In this document: piece after piece, positions 6,396 to 12,674 of the stretch
How the letters are laid out: every line of letters begins with the position of its first letter
Position numbering within the stretch: position 1 is the first letter of the stretch
Virus record (IMG/VR): IMGVR_UViG_3300044641_001665
Span: 1-37,445 of that record
Direction: 5' to 3' (one strand)
DNA from: a virus
DNA length: 37,445 nucleotides
Notes under the pieces: generated by a model
What the model saw: only the letters and a program-made list of their open reading frames with translations
What the model was told of the DNA's origin: nothing
Database searches by the model: none
Translations under genes and position numbers: made by a program

Positions 6396-7012
6396 TGAAC
6401 AAGTATTGGGAAGCAGCATGGGCTGCTCAACAAGAAGAACAACTAACAAAAACAGGTGTTGATCAGGCACAATGGAAAGCATCTGGTCGTGCAACTAAAG
6501 CTAATCCCAATAAAGAAGATGGTGATTGGTGGAATGAAAATGGTTCAGCAATGGTTGACTCATGGATTACATGGCGTAATGGTACGCATCCACTAACTAT
6601 GTGGGAAGTACAACCTGGAGTACCAGCAATTGAACTAGCACTTACACCTATCTGGAATGACATACCAGTGCAAATGCACATTGATAGAGTAATGGTTAAT
6701 CCTGATGGTGAACTGATAGTATTAGATATTAAAACTGGAGTACGTACACCAACATCAGATTTACAATTAGCTTTCTATGCTGCAGGTATGGAAGAAATGT
6801 TAGGCATTCGTCCGCGCTATGGTGCATACTGGATGGCTAGAACTGGTCAGACAAGTGAACTAATTGACCTAGATTATTTTAATAAAGATGATATCATTGA
6901 GATCGTAAGCAAGTTTGATCAAGCTCGTAAAGCAGAGCTGTTCATTCCTAATCTCAATCACTGTATAATGTGTAATGTAAAAGAACAATGCAAGTACAAA
7001 AGAAAAGGATAA
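6395..7012 (+). CDS. RecB/Cas4-like nuclease, catalytic part (split gene)
   Basis: A 205-residue protein with the PD-(D/E)XK catalytic motifs: HIDRV with D97, then VLDIKTG with D111 and K113, followed by QLAFYAAG (Q124, Y128). The C-terminus has CxxCx5C (C190, C193, C199), three of the four Cys of a Cas4/AddB-like [4Fe-4S] cluster; the fourth Cys and the catalytic His are in the preceding ORF. The enzyme would degrade or process DNA ends in replication or recombination, or in host DNA breakdown. The ATG overlaps the previous stop, so translation by reinitiation is likely. Confidence 0.85.
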   Translation: MNKYWEAAWAAQQEEQLTKTGVDQAQWKASGRATKANPNKEDGDWWNENGSAMVDSWITWRNGTHPLTMWEVQPGVPAIELALTPIWNDIPVQMHIDRVMVNPDGELIVLDIKTGVRTPTSDLQLAFYAAGMEEMLGIRPRYGAYWMARTGQTSELIDLDYFNKDDIIEIVSKFDQARKAELFIPNLNHCIMCNVKEQCKYKRKG

Positions 7013-7023
7013 AAGAAAACACT

Positions 7024-7491
7024 ATGGAAAGTAACTACGTAGTAAACGTAAAGACAAAAGTAGGTACTATCATTACTGTTCGCGGTAACGATGCTACCGA
7101 GTTTGAAACTAATATCAATGCACTAATTGGTAATGGACTTAACAACAGTATTGCTGCAATGGAAGAGTTGTTTCTTGGAACGCAACCCAGTCAGCCCAGT
7201 AACACAGGAGTCAATACAGTGGTTGCTGCGCTAGGTGGCACAGTCATTAGTGAAACACCTATTGGAGTAGTACCAGTTGCTGGCTTCGCACCAGTTGCAC
7301 CACCATCAGTAGTAGGAGTCGCAGCAGGCACAGCCAGCAGGTCTTGTATTCACGGTAGTATGACTAAGCGTGAAGGCGTAGGTCCTTACGGTCCTTACAA
7401 GGCATTCATGTGTCCAACACCAAAGGGTACACCAGATCAGTGTAAAGCTATTTATCTAAAAGCAAACGACCCAGACTACGCTACGTTCTAG
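7024..7491 (+). CDS. Conserved actinophage-type protein with C-terminal Cys/His motif (155 aa)
   Basis: Start placed at ATG 7024, where the coding pattern begins (MESNYVVNVKTKVG); an in-frame ATG at 6988 would overlap the nuclease gene. Three parts are visible: an N-terminal alpha/beta segment (about 1-55), an Ala/Val/Pro-rich flexible linker (about 55-110), and a C-terminal module with SCIHGSM, MCPTPKG and QCKAI that could bind zinc. Proteins of this shape, I believe, lie beside helicase or nuclease genes in other actinophages, without known function. Lying between the nuclease and the ATPase, it may be a replication accessory or adapter. Confidence 0.65.
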   Translation: MESNYVVNVKTKVGTIITVRGNDATEFETNINALIGNGLNNSIAAMEELFLGTQPSQPSNTGVNTVVAALGGTVISETPIGVVPVAGFAPVAPPSVVGVAAGTASRSCIHGSMTKREGVGPYGPYKAFMCPTPKGTPDQCKAIYLKANDPDYATF

Positions 7492-7503
7492 TCGCATAGG
7501 TTT

Positions 7504-7541
7504 GAGGGGACAGTGTAGTGGGGAAGGCTACCTGTCCCTTC
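7504..7541 (+). terminator. Long hairpin between 7024 gene and ATPase gene
   Basis: GAGGGGACAG (7504-7513) pairs with CTGTCCCTTC (7532-7541, one G-U pair), extended inside by GTAG/CTAC with one bulged T. It is followed by AATTAATTATT rather than a U-tract, so it may attenuate rather than fully stop transcription of the ATPase gene. Confidence 0.6.
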
Positions 7542-7561
7542 AATTAATTATTGGGAGATAA

Positions 7562-8344
7562 ATGAAAACATTAAGTAGAGCAGTAGGTCGTCCTGACATT
7601 GGTGGTGAGCCAATGCCTACAGTATTCAGGACATTCGATGCAAACCAAATTGTATTAAGACGAGCAGAAGTAAGTATGATTGCTGGCACACCAGGTGCTG
7701 GTAAATCTACACTTGCTTTAGCTTTAGCATTACGTATGCAAGCACCAACGCTGTACTTATCAGCAGATACTAATGCACATACTATGGCTATGCGTTTGTA
7801 TTCCATGATCACAGGAGTAAGTCAAAGTGAAGCAGAAAAAATCATATCGGAAGACCCAATCAATTCTAGGAATAATCTTGCTCTTGCCAGCCATATTTAT
7901 TGGAGCTTTGATTCTGCCCCTAGTCTTAGTGATATCGACGACGAGGTTACCGCGATTGAAGAGTTACTTGGAGAAGCACCTGCCCTAATTGTTATTGATA
8001 ACCTTATGGATATCAGTATGGATGGCGGAGAAGAATTCAGTAACATGAGATCAGCACTTAAAGAACTTAAGTACTTAGCGAGAGATACCAACGCCGCTAT
8101 CTTAGTATTACACCATACTCAAGAAGGCTATGTCGGAGAGCCATGTCAACCAAGATCATCCTTGCAAGGCAAGGTAGCACAGTTACCTGCGCTTATCCTT
8201 ACCGTTGGACAGAGCAATGGATTGCTAGGTGTAGCTGCAGTTAAGAATAGATATGGTAGAGCAGACCAGTCTGGTAAGACACCAGTATGGTTACAATTTA
8301 ATCCAGAGTATATGTTTATAGCTGACATGGAAGAAGCAAGATGA
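7562..8344 (+). CDS. RecA/DnaB-like ATPase, probable replicative helicase
   Basis: A 260-residue P-loop ATPase: Walker A GTPGAGKST (residues 42-50), Walker B ALIVIDN (141-147), and an ILVLHHTQEG strand (180-189) typical of the DnaB/RepA/AAA_25 branch of the RecA fold. It lacks the N-terminal primase-binding domain of DnaB, so it is a short, core-only version like RepA-type helicases. It probably unwinds DNA with the DnaG-like primase encoded downstream; a recombination ATPase is the alternative. GGGAG sits upstream of the ATG. The TGA overlaps the next ATG (ATGA). Confidence 0.8.
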   Translation: MKTLSRAVGRPDIGGEPMPTVFRTFDANQIVLRRAEVSMIAGTPGAGKSTLALALALRMQAPTLYLSADTNAHTMAMRLYSMITGVSQSEAEKIISEDPINSRNNLALASHIYWSFDSAPSLSDIDDEVTAIEELLGEAPALIVIDNLMDISMDGGEEFSNMRSALKELKYLARDTNAAILVLHHTQEGYVGEPCQPRSSLQGKVAQLPALILTVGQSNGLLGVAAVKNRYGRADQSGKTPVWLQFNPEYMFIADMEEAR

Positions 8345-8511
8345 GACCAAAAGAATCATTAAGTTTATTAGCAGCATATGCTGAAATAAATGTTGCAATA
8401 GAAAACTTAATAGAAGTATATAACAAAGTAAACTATATAGGTGGTGAAGATATGGAACGTATTAACTGGGATACTAATAACAAGCCAGAATATGATGACG
8501 ACGATGAGTAA
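8341..8511 (+). CDS. Small acidic-tailed protein (56 aa)
   Basis: ATG at 8341 overlaps the ATPase stop (ATGA). The product has an amphipathic helix (residues 5-30) and ends in a run of Asp/Glu. Its stop overlaps the start of the next gene (ATGAGTAA at 8504-8511), and that double overlap is the main argument that it is translated. No family recognised; an acidic tail of this kind could contact an SSB- or DNA-binding partner. Confidence 0.55.
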   Translation: MRPKESLSLLAAYAEINVAIENLIEVYNKVNYIGGEDMERINWDTNNKPEYDDDDE

Positions 8512-8632
8512 ATTCGGTTGGTGTCTTGGTCACGACACAGAACAACAGCATGAAGAATGCCCCGAAGAATTTACTAACAACATACAAAACTATACATTGA
8601 AATGTGATTGTGAATGCCATGAGCAAAAGTAA
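8504..8632 (+). CDS. Cys/His-rich miniprotein (42 aa)
   Basis: ATG 8504 overlaps the preceding stop; an in-frame GTG or ATG around 8441 would lie well inside the 8341 gene and is less likely. The protein has five Cys and several His (CLGHD, EECPE, KCDCECH), a dense arrangement that suggests one zinc site. Function unknown. It overlaps the start of the resolvase gene by 14 bases. Confidence 0.55.
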   Translation: MSKFGWCLGHDTEQQHEECPEEFTNNIQNYTLKCDCECHEQK

Positions 8633-8954
8633 ACAAAAAGGTACAGCTGCTGAGACAGCAGTAGTTAACTGGCTACTAAGTAAAGGACGCAAGCATGTCG
8701 AACGACGATCTCTTAACGGAGTCAATGATCGAGGTGACATTGCAGGTGTGCCTGGAGTTGTACTCGAAGTAAAAAACTGTGCAAAAATGGAACTATCTGC
8801 TTGGTTAAAAGAACTAGAAGTCGAGATGATTAACGATAAAGCAGATACAGGTGTAGTGATTCATAAGAAAAAAGGAACCCAAGATGTTGGGTTATGGTAC
8901 GCAACCATGCCAGTAAGTGTATGGTTTAAACTAATAGAGGAAGCAGGATATTAA
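8619..8954 (+). CDS. Holliday-junction-resolvase-like nuclease
   Basis: A 111-residue protein starting at ATG 8619 (GTG 8604 in frame is less likely). It has the PD-(D/E)XK layout of Hjc-type resolvases: KGTAAET with E12, the basic KHVERRS, RGDIAG with D40, and LEVKN giving E50-x-K52. Length agrees with the phage/archaeal Hjc-like group. It would cut branched recombination or replication intermediates before packaging. The context of helicase, primase and second nuclease supports this role. A restriction-like nuclease of the same fold is the alternative. Confidence 0.8.
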   Translation: MSKSKQKGTAAETAVVNWLLSKGRKHVERRSLNGVNDRGDIAGVPGVVLEVKNCAKMELSAWLKELEVEMINDKADTGVVIHKKKGTQDVGLWYATMPVSVWFKLIEEAGY

Positions 8955-8955
8955 A

Positions 8956-9240
8956 ATGGAAGTAACATCATACGGAAGAATAAAAATAATTAACTTTAAA
9001 AGATTTAATCTTCATATTGAAAGAGATATGACTGAAGTATCAATTGGAGTTTATGCACACATTGTAAGATATGACTCAGCATGGATTGGAATTAAGATTC
9101 CATTCTTTACATTTGAGTTTAGTTGGGATATGTTTGATGAAGAAAAAGCACCAAGATACGTACTAAATATTCCAGATGAGTTAAAGGAAGCATTGCAAGA
9201 AATGGAACTACAAAAATTACTAAAAGAAAATAAGCTGTAA
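8956..9240 (+). CDS. Hypothetical protein (94 aa)
   Basis: AGGA lies upstream of the ATG, and the terminal TAA overlaps the primase start (TAATG). The product is beta-rich in the first 65 residues and ends in a charged helix (ALQEMELQKLLKENK). No motif recognised. Always-overlapping neighbours suggest it belongs to the replication operon. Confidence 0.6.
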   Translation: MEVTSYGRIKIINFKRFNLHIERDMTEVSIGVYAHIVRYDSAWIGIKIPFFTFEFSWDMFDEEKAPRYVLNIPDELKEALQEMELQKLLKENKL

Positions 9241-9599
9241 TGGATGTACCATCTATTGCTGCAATCATAGAGCATTATGGTGGCAGACTTAAAAGAGACT
9301 ATGGCAGTTGGCAAAAAATTAAGTGTCCATTCCATAGCGATAATCATGCATCAGCTGGTGTATCTGTAACAGAAAATATTTTTGTATGTCATGGTTGTGG
9401 AGTAAAAGGAAATGCATTTAATGTAATCAAACTACATGAAGGAGTTAAGTACGGTGAAGCTATCAAGATCGCAGAAGGTATTACTGGAGAAAGCTACCAG
9501 TCATTACGAGGAGTACCTGCCCTTGGCAGAAGAGTATCTAGCACAGCGAGGAATAAGTCTAGAAACAGCACAAAGGATTCGATTAGGAGTCGTCGTTGA
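9240..9599 (+). CDS. DnaG-like primase, zinc-binding part (split gene)
   Basis: The N-terminus is a CHC2-type primase zinc finger: KCPFH (C29, H32) and CHGCG (C50, C53), followed by a conserved GNAFNVIKLHEG stretch. From about residue 85 the frame departs from what a primase should be: the last 30 residues are Ser/Arg-rich and end in SIRSRR, while the sequence expected next (AEEYLAQRGI) is present in the +1 frame. The product could act separately as a template-recognition subunit, or be joined to the TOPRIM part by a +1 frameshift between about 9475 and 9530. Confidence 0.8.
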   Translation: MDVPSIAAIIEHYGGRLKRDYGSWQKIKCPFHSDNHASAGVSVTENIFVCHGCGVKGNAFNVIKLHEGVKYGEAIKIAEGITGESYQSLRGVPALGRRVSSTARNKSRNSTKDSIRSRR

Positions 9600-10071
9600 T
9601 CCACTTGCTGGTCAAGAACAATTTATAAATAGATTAGCTATACCGTATTTGACACCAACTGGTGTAGTAGATATAAGATTTAGATCAATGGGACCAGAAG
9701 AACCTAAGTACATGGGTATGCCAGGAACTTCAACCAGACTATACAATGTAAATGCCCTGCATACAGCAGGTAATTTTATCGCAGTATGCGAAGGAGAAAT
9801 AGATGCTATCACTCTTAGTTATTCTTGCAACATTCCTGCTGTGGGTGTTCCTGGAGCTAATGCTTGGAAACGGCACTACGGACGCTTACTGGCAGACTTT
9901 GAAACTATCTATGTTTTTGCTGATGGTGATCAGCCTGGCTCTGATTTTGCAAAAAGTCTAAGTAAAGAGTTTAATAGTGTTATTATTATGCAAATGCCAG
10001 ATGGAGAGGACGTTAACTCAATGTTCTTACGTAATGGATCAGCTTACTTCACAGAAAAGATTGCAGCATGA
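9436..10071 (+). CDS. DnaG-like primase, TOPRIM catalytic part (split gene)
   Basis: This frame carries the primase core: AEEYLAQRGISLETA (residues 31-45), RLAIPYLTPTGVVDIRF, then the TOPRIM motifs CEGEIDA (E119, E121) and FADGDQPG (D163, D165). It lies in the +1 frame relative to the zinc-finger ORF and overlaps it by 164 bases. The first ~25 residues from the ATG at 9436 look unlike primase and may not be translated; GAGGAG at 9508-9513 upstream of a TTG at 9523 is another possible entry. With the zinc part it would make RNA primers for the phage fork. Confidence 0.8.
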   Translation: MKELSTVKLSRSQKVLLEKATSHYEEYLPLAEEYLAQRGISLETAQRIRLGVVVDPLAGQEQFINRLAIPYLTPTGVVDIRFRSMGPEEPKYMGMPGTSTRLYNVNALHTAGNFIAVCEGEIDAITLSYSCNIPAVGVPGANAWKRHYGRLLADFETIYVFADGDQPGSDFAKSLSKEFNSVIIMQMPDGEDVNSMFLRNGSAYFTEKIAA

Positions 10072-10556
10072 CAACTAAAGAATACCAAAGAAGTGACTTA
10101 TGGGAATTAGAAGAGTATGAAAAAAGAGTAAAGGAATATAACAATGCAAGACTTCACCGAACAAGAAATAAACCACATCTTCCAAGCACTAATCAACATG
10201 GGACTTCAAGTAACGGACGTGAAGTACTCGAACGGATTGACGCTTACATTAAAACGACCAGTACTAAAATGAAACGACCACTAGATTTTGAAGCTGCAAT
10301 TATAGCTCGCAAAGCTATTGACTTAATGGTTAAAAAGCATAACGATTACGGACCAAGTAATATTTCAGATGCACCAGGTGGTGCGTTGAATGGACTAAGT
10401 GTAAGACTGCACGACAAAGTAGCAAGACTAAACAATCTATTATCAAATGAAAAAGAACCAGAAAACGAAAGTATCCAAGATACATTTATTGATATTCTCA
10501 ACTATGCCATCATTGCTTTATTAGTAATAGATGGTAAATGGGACTCTACTAAGTAG
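10068..10556 (+). CDS. DUF1599 / Nmad1-like protein
   Basis: The C-terminal half carries the pattern of the DUF1599 family, also called nucleotide modification associated domain 1: KKHNDYGPSNIS, LNGLSVRLHDKVARLNNL, and a C-terminal TFIDILNYAIIAL helix with the conserved Asp and Tyr. The family is tied by context to modified-nucleotide metabolism in phages; its reaction is not known to me. ATG 10068 overlaps the primase stop. Residues about 27-65 look poorly conserved, and the same DNA codes for a tidy +1-frame ORF (10144-10272), so the real start may be ATG 10269, giving a 95-residue protein. Confidence 0.7.
   Translation: MTTKEYQRSDLWELEEYEKRVKEYNNARLHRTRNKPHLPSTNQHGTSSNGREVLERIDAYIKTTSTKMKRPLDFEAAIIARKAIDLMVKKHNDYGPSNISDAPGGALNGLSVRLHDKVARLNNLLSNEKEPENESIQDTFIDILNYAIIALLVIDGKWDSTK
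10144..10272 (+). CDS. Possible nested small ORF (42 aa)
   Basis: This ORF lies in the +1 frame inside the 5' half of the DUF1599 gene. AAAGGA sits eight bases before its ATG, and its TGA overlaps an in-frame ATG (10269) of the DUF1599 frame. The product (MQDFTEQEINHIFQALINM start) has a regular amphipathic pattern like a small folded or helical protein. Either both frames are used, or the true order is this small gene followed by a shorter DUF1599 gene from 10269. Confidence 0.35.
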   Translation: MQDFTEQEINHIFQALINMGLQVTDVKYSNGLTLTLKRPVLK

Positions 10557-10562
10557 GTAAAT

Positions 10563-11321
10563 ATGAAAACAGTTATAGTGATTCCAGATATGCAAGTTCC
10601 TTACCATGATCCACGAGCAGTACGCGCAGTGCAAAACTTTGTAGGTGACTATCAACCAGATGAACTATACTGTGTTGGTGACGAAGCAGATAGTCCTGAA
10701 CCATCAAGATGGAACAAAGGATTAGCTGGTGAGTTTGAAGGTACACTTCAGAGTGGACTAGATCGTACTGCTGCAATTATGAAAGAGTTTAAAAACAAAC
10801 TAGGCGATAAGCCTTTCCATACCATGAGGAGCAACCACGGTGACCGAGTTGAGAACTATGTCAAAAGATATGCACCAGCCCTGGCAAGTCTGCGGGAATT
10901 GGAATACTCCAAGCTTTTACATTACAGCGAAAACGAAATTACCTATCACGATAAACTATGGGAGTTTGCGCCAGGATGGGTACTGGCACATGGAGATGAA
11001 GGCAACATCTCAAGGCAAGCTGGTGGGACAGCTCTGGCTCTTGCTCGCAAAATTGGGTCTTCAGTTGTCTGTGGGCATACACATAGAGCGGGAATTCAAC
11101 ATGAGCACCAAGGTTACAACGGCAAAATTCAAAGTCGTCTCTACGGAGTTGAAGTCGGACACCTTATGGATCTTAGCCAAGCGTCTTATCTAAATACTGG
11201 TAGTGCTAACTGGCAACAAGCATTTACTATTCTTTATATTCGTAGAGGTAACGTAACTCCTGTTGTTGTACCTATCAACGGACGATCATTCGTAGTTGAG
11301 GGTAAGACTTATGAGTTCTAA
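10563..11321 (+). CDS. Calcineurin-like metallophosphoesterase
   Basis: A 252-residue protein with the metallophosphoesterase motifs in order: PDMQ with D9, VGDEAD with D40, SNHGDR with N91 and H92, LAHGDEG with H143, and GHTHRAG with H172 and H174. It would use two metal ions to hydrolyse phosphoesters, either in DNA (Mre11/SbcD-like) or in small nucleotides. It lacks the C-terminal capping domain of SbcD, and no SbcC partner is visible. Its place after the primase and DUF1599 genes supports a nucleic-acid role. Confidence 0.85.
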   Translation: MKTVIVIPDMQVPYHDPRAVRAVQNFVGDYQPDELYCVGDEADSPEPSRWNKGLAGEFEGTLQSGLDRTAAIMKEFKNKLGDKPFHTMRSNHGDRVENYVKRYAPALASLRELEYSKLLHYSENEITYHDKLWEFAPGWVLAHGDEGNISRQAGGTALALARKIGSSVVCGHTHRAGIQHEHQGYNGKIQSRLYGVEVGHLMDLSQASYLNTGSANWQQAFTILYIRRGNVTPVVVPINGRSFVVEGKTYEF

Positions 11322-11952
11322 TGGAGTTGTCTATGAGATGTACCATTCAATGGTTAAGCAAGTTAGTTCAGAATTTAAACGCAAGTATGCAATGGTTGAG
11401 CGTGAAGATATTGAACAAGAACTATGGCTATGGTTTGCTGAACATCCAAACAAAGTAGAAGAGTGGTTGTCTTTACCTGATCAAAAAGATAGAGATAAAC
11501 TATTTGCTAGATCATTACGTAACTCTGCTCTTGACTATTGCATTAAAGAGAAAGCACATAAAGCTGGTTACAGTGCAGAAGATAACTTCTGGTATAACAA
11601 ACAGTTTATTAAGCTTATGATTCCAGCAGTTCTTAGTGACGACTGGACTAAGTTTAATAACACACTAAGTAACATGGGTCGTACTAGTAAAGCACTAGCA
11701 GAGTCAGGTGACTTCATGGCATTTAGTTCTGATGTTAAGGTTGCTTTTGATAAACTAAATGAGAGAGAGAAATCATTAGTTCATTTATTTTATGGTGAGC
11801 AAATAGATGGTGCTGAACTAAGAGATCGCATGGATGCTGACAAATCACAGAAAGCAGTGATGATGGAAGCTAACAGAGCGGTTAACAAGATGGTCAAGAT
11901 ACTAGGTGGTAACCCACCATTTAAAGATGAGGATTATATTAACCATGAGTAA
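11311..11952 (+). CDS. Sigma-factor-like transcription protein
   Basis: Start at ATG 11311 with GAGGGTAA upstream; TTG 11296 in frame is less likely. The 213-residue product shows two modules placed as in sigma-70-family proteins: residues about 28-80 (VEREDIEQELWLWFAEHP, then RSLRNSALDYCIKEKA) look like region 2, and 144-198 (AFDKLNEREKSLVHLFYGE plus the following helix) look like region 4. A linker without motif separates them. It may redirect host RNA polymerase to late phage promoters. Sequence divergence means some other HTH regulator is possible. Confidence 0.6.
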   Translation: MSSNGVVYEMYHSMVKQVSSEFKRKYAMVEREDIEQELWLWFAEHPNKVEEWLSLPDQKDRDKLFARSLRNSALDYCIKEKAHKAGYSAEDNFWYNKQFIKLMIPAVLSDDWTKFNNTLSNMGRTSKALAESGDFMAFSSDVKVAFDKLNEREKSLVHLFYGEQIDGAELRDRMDADKSQKAVMMEANRAVNKMVKILGGNPPFKDEDYINHE

Positions 11953-12175
11953 AGAAAAAGAATTAGATAAGTGTGCTGAAGCTGTAAAGAAAGCTAGAAA
12001 TGTAAATGTATTTATAGCTTTTTTAGAAGCTTTTAAATCAGCAGAAGAAGAACATATTAGAAGTGCTTTAAACCCTGAAGATTCTAAAGACTTTAATTTA
12101 CGTCAAGCAAACCTATGTGCAGAAGCTTATGCTGCTGCGGACTTAATGCATAAGATGGTATCAAAAAAGGACTAA
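11945..12175 (+). CDS. Helical protein of unknown function (76 aa)
   Basis: ATG 11945 overlaps the end of the sigma-like gene by eight bases and GAGGA lies upstream; the in-frame start at 11906 is inside that gene. The product is entirely helical with alternating charged and Ala/Leu-rich faces, and could form a helical bundle. It is the last gene of the rightward block. Coupling to the sigma-like gene would suit a partner or anti-factor, but no sequence evidence supports that. Confidence 0.65.
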   Translation: MSKEKELDKCAEAVKKARNVNVFIAFLEAFKSAEEEHIRSALNPEDSKDFNLRQANLCAEAYAAADLMHKMVSKKD

Positions 12176-12191
12176 ACTTGTACAAGTTTTT
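12176..12191 (+). terminator. Short terminator for the rightward block
   Basis: ACTTGTACAAGT (12176-12187), a perfect 12-bp palindrome, begins directly after the last stop codon and is followed by a T-run. The hairpin is short (4-bp stem, 4-base loop), so it may act with the structure at 12203-12260. Confidence 0.5.
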
Positions 12192-12202
12192 GTACATAAA
12201 AA

Positions 12203-12260
12203 TAACCCCTCCTAGAGTGGTATGTACTAAGTAGTACTTTACCTACCCTAAGAGGGGTTA
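12203..12260 (-). terminator. Convergent-region terminator hairpin
   Basis: TAACCCCTC (12203-12211) and GAGGGGTTA (12252-12260) are perfect 9-bp arms. The inner sequence contains a further hairpin GTACT-AAGT-AGTAC (12224-12237). On the leftward strand the outer stem is followed by TTTTTA, so it can end late transcription; on the rightward strand it backs up the short terminator. Confidence 0.7.
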
Positions 12261-12263
12261 CGT

Positions 12264-12286
12264 GGCTCTACGTGGCTGTGAGAGCC
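12264..12286 (-). terminator. Hairpin just after the last late gene
   Basis: GGCTCT (12264-12269) pairs with AGAGCC (12281-12286), one base from the stop of the last leftward gene. It has no U-tract of its own. ACGTGGCT occurs twice within 12260-12277. Confidence 0.45.
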
Positions 12287-12287
12287 T

Positions 12288-12674
12288 CTAATTAGCCTTT
12301 ACTTGCCGACCGTCCAGTGTTATTGGAGCAGTACCATCATGGTCTATATACAAACCAACTGGCATCTTACCACCTGAAATAAACCCATGAGCTAGGGTTA
12401 CCCAGATAGTCTTACCTGCCATCCCTGGATGGACAGGATAAGAGAAATGACCAGTGTAGTCAGCCTGTGGTGTACCTGGATAGCGACACCACCGAAAGCG
12501 AATAATGCTAGGTAGTCCACCACCAGGTAGTTCTATCTGAACGGTAGTCTCCCACATTAAACGCTTAGTGCGTGTAGATCCCTTCCAAGATATCTTCTTG
12601 TTAATCCGAACAGGAATAGCCTTACCTGAAATAATAGATTGTTTATCTTTATTTGATTCTACTTTAGCAATCAT
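12288..12674 (-). CDS. Unknown beta-rich protein at end of lysis module (128 aa)
   Basis: I chose the ATG at 12674, which overlaps the endolysin TGA (ATGA); a GTG at 12686 in frame would extend by four residues. The product is basic and beta-rich, with WETTVQIELPGGG and RFRWCRYPGT near the middle and YIDHDGTAPITLDG near the end. No catalytic motif was recognised. As the last gene after holin and endolysin it could be a cell-wall-binding or lysis-assisting protein, or a decoration protein. Neither is proven. Confidence 0.65.
   Translation of the reverse strand: MIAKVESNKDKQSIISGKAIPVRINKKISWKGSTRTKRLMWETTVQIELPGGGLPSIIRFRWCRYPGTPQADYTGHFSYPVHPGMAGKTIWVTLAHGFISGGKMPVGLYIDHDGTAPITLDGRQVKAN

Noticed and set aside
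6380-6400. Programmed -1 frameshift joining the nuclease halves
   Set aside because: A stop at 6389-6391 in the second frame and no slippery heptamer leave practically no room for slipping; TAATG reinitiation explains the layout better.
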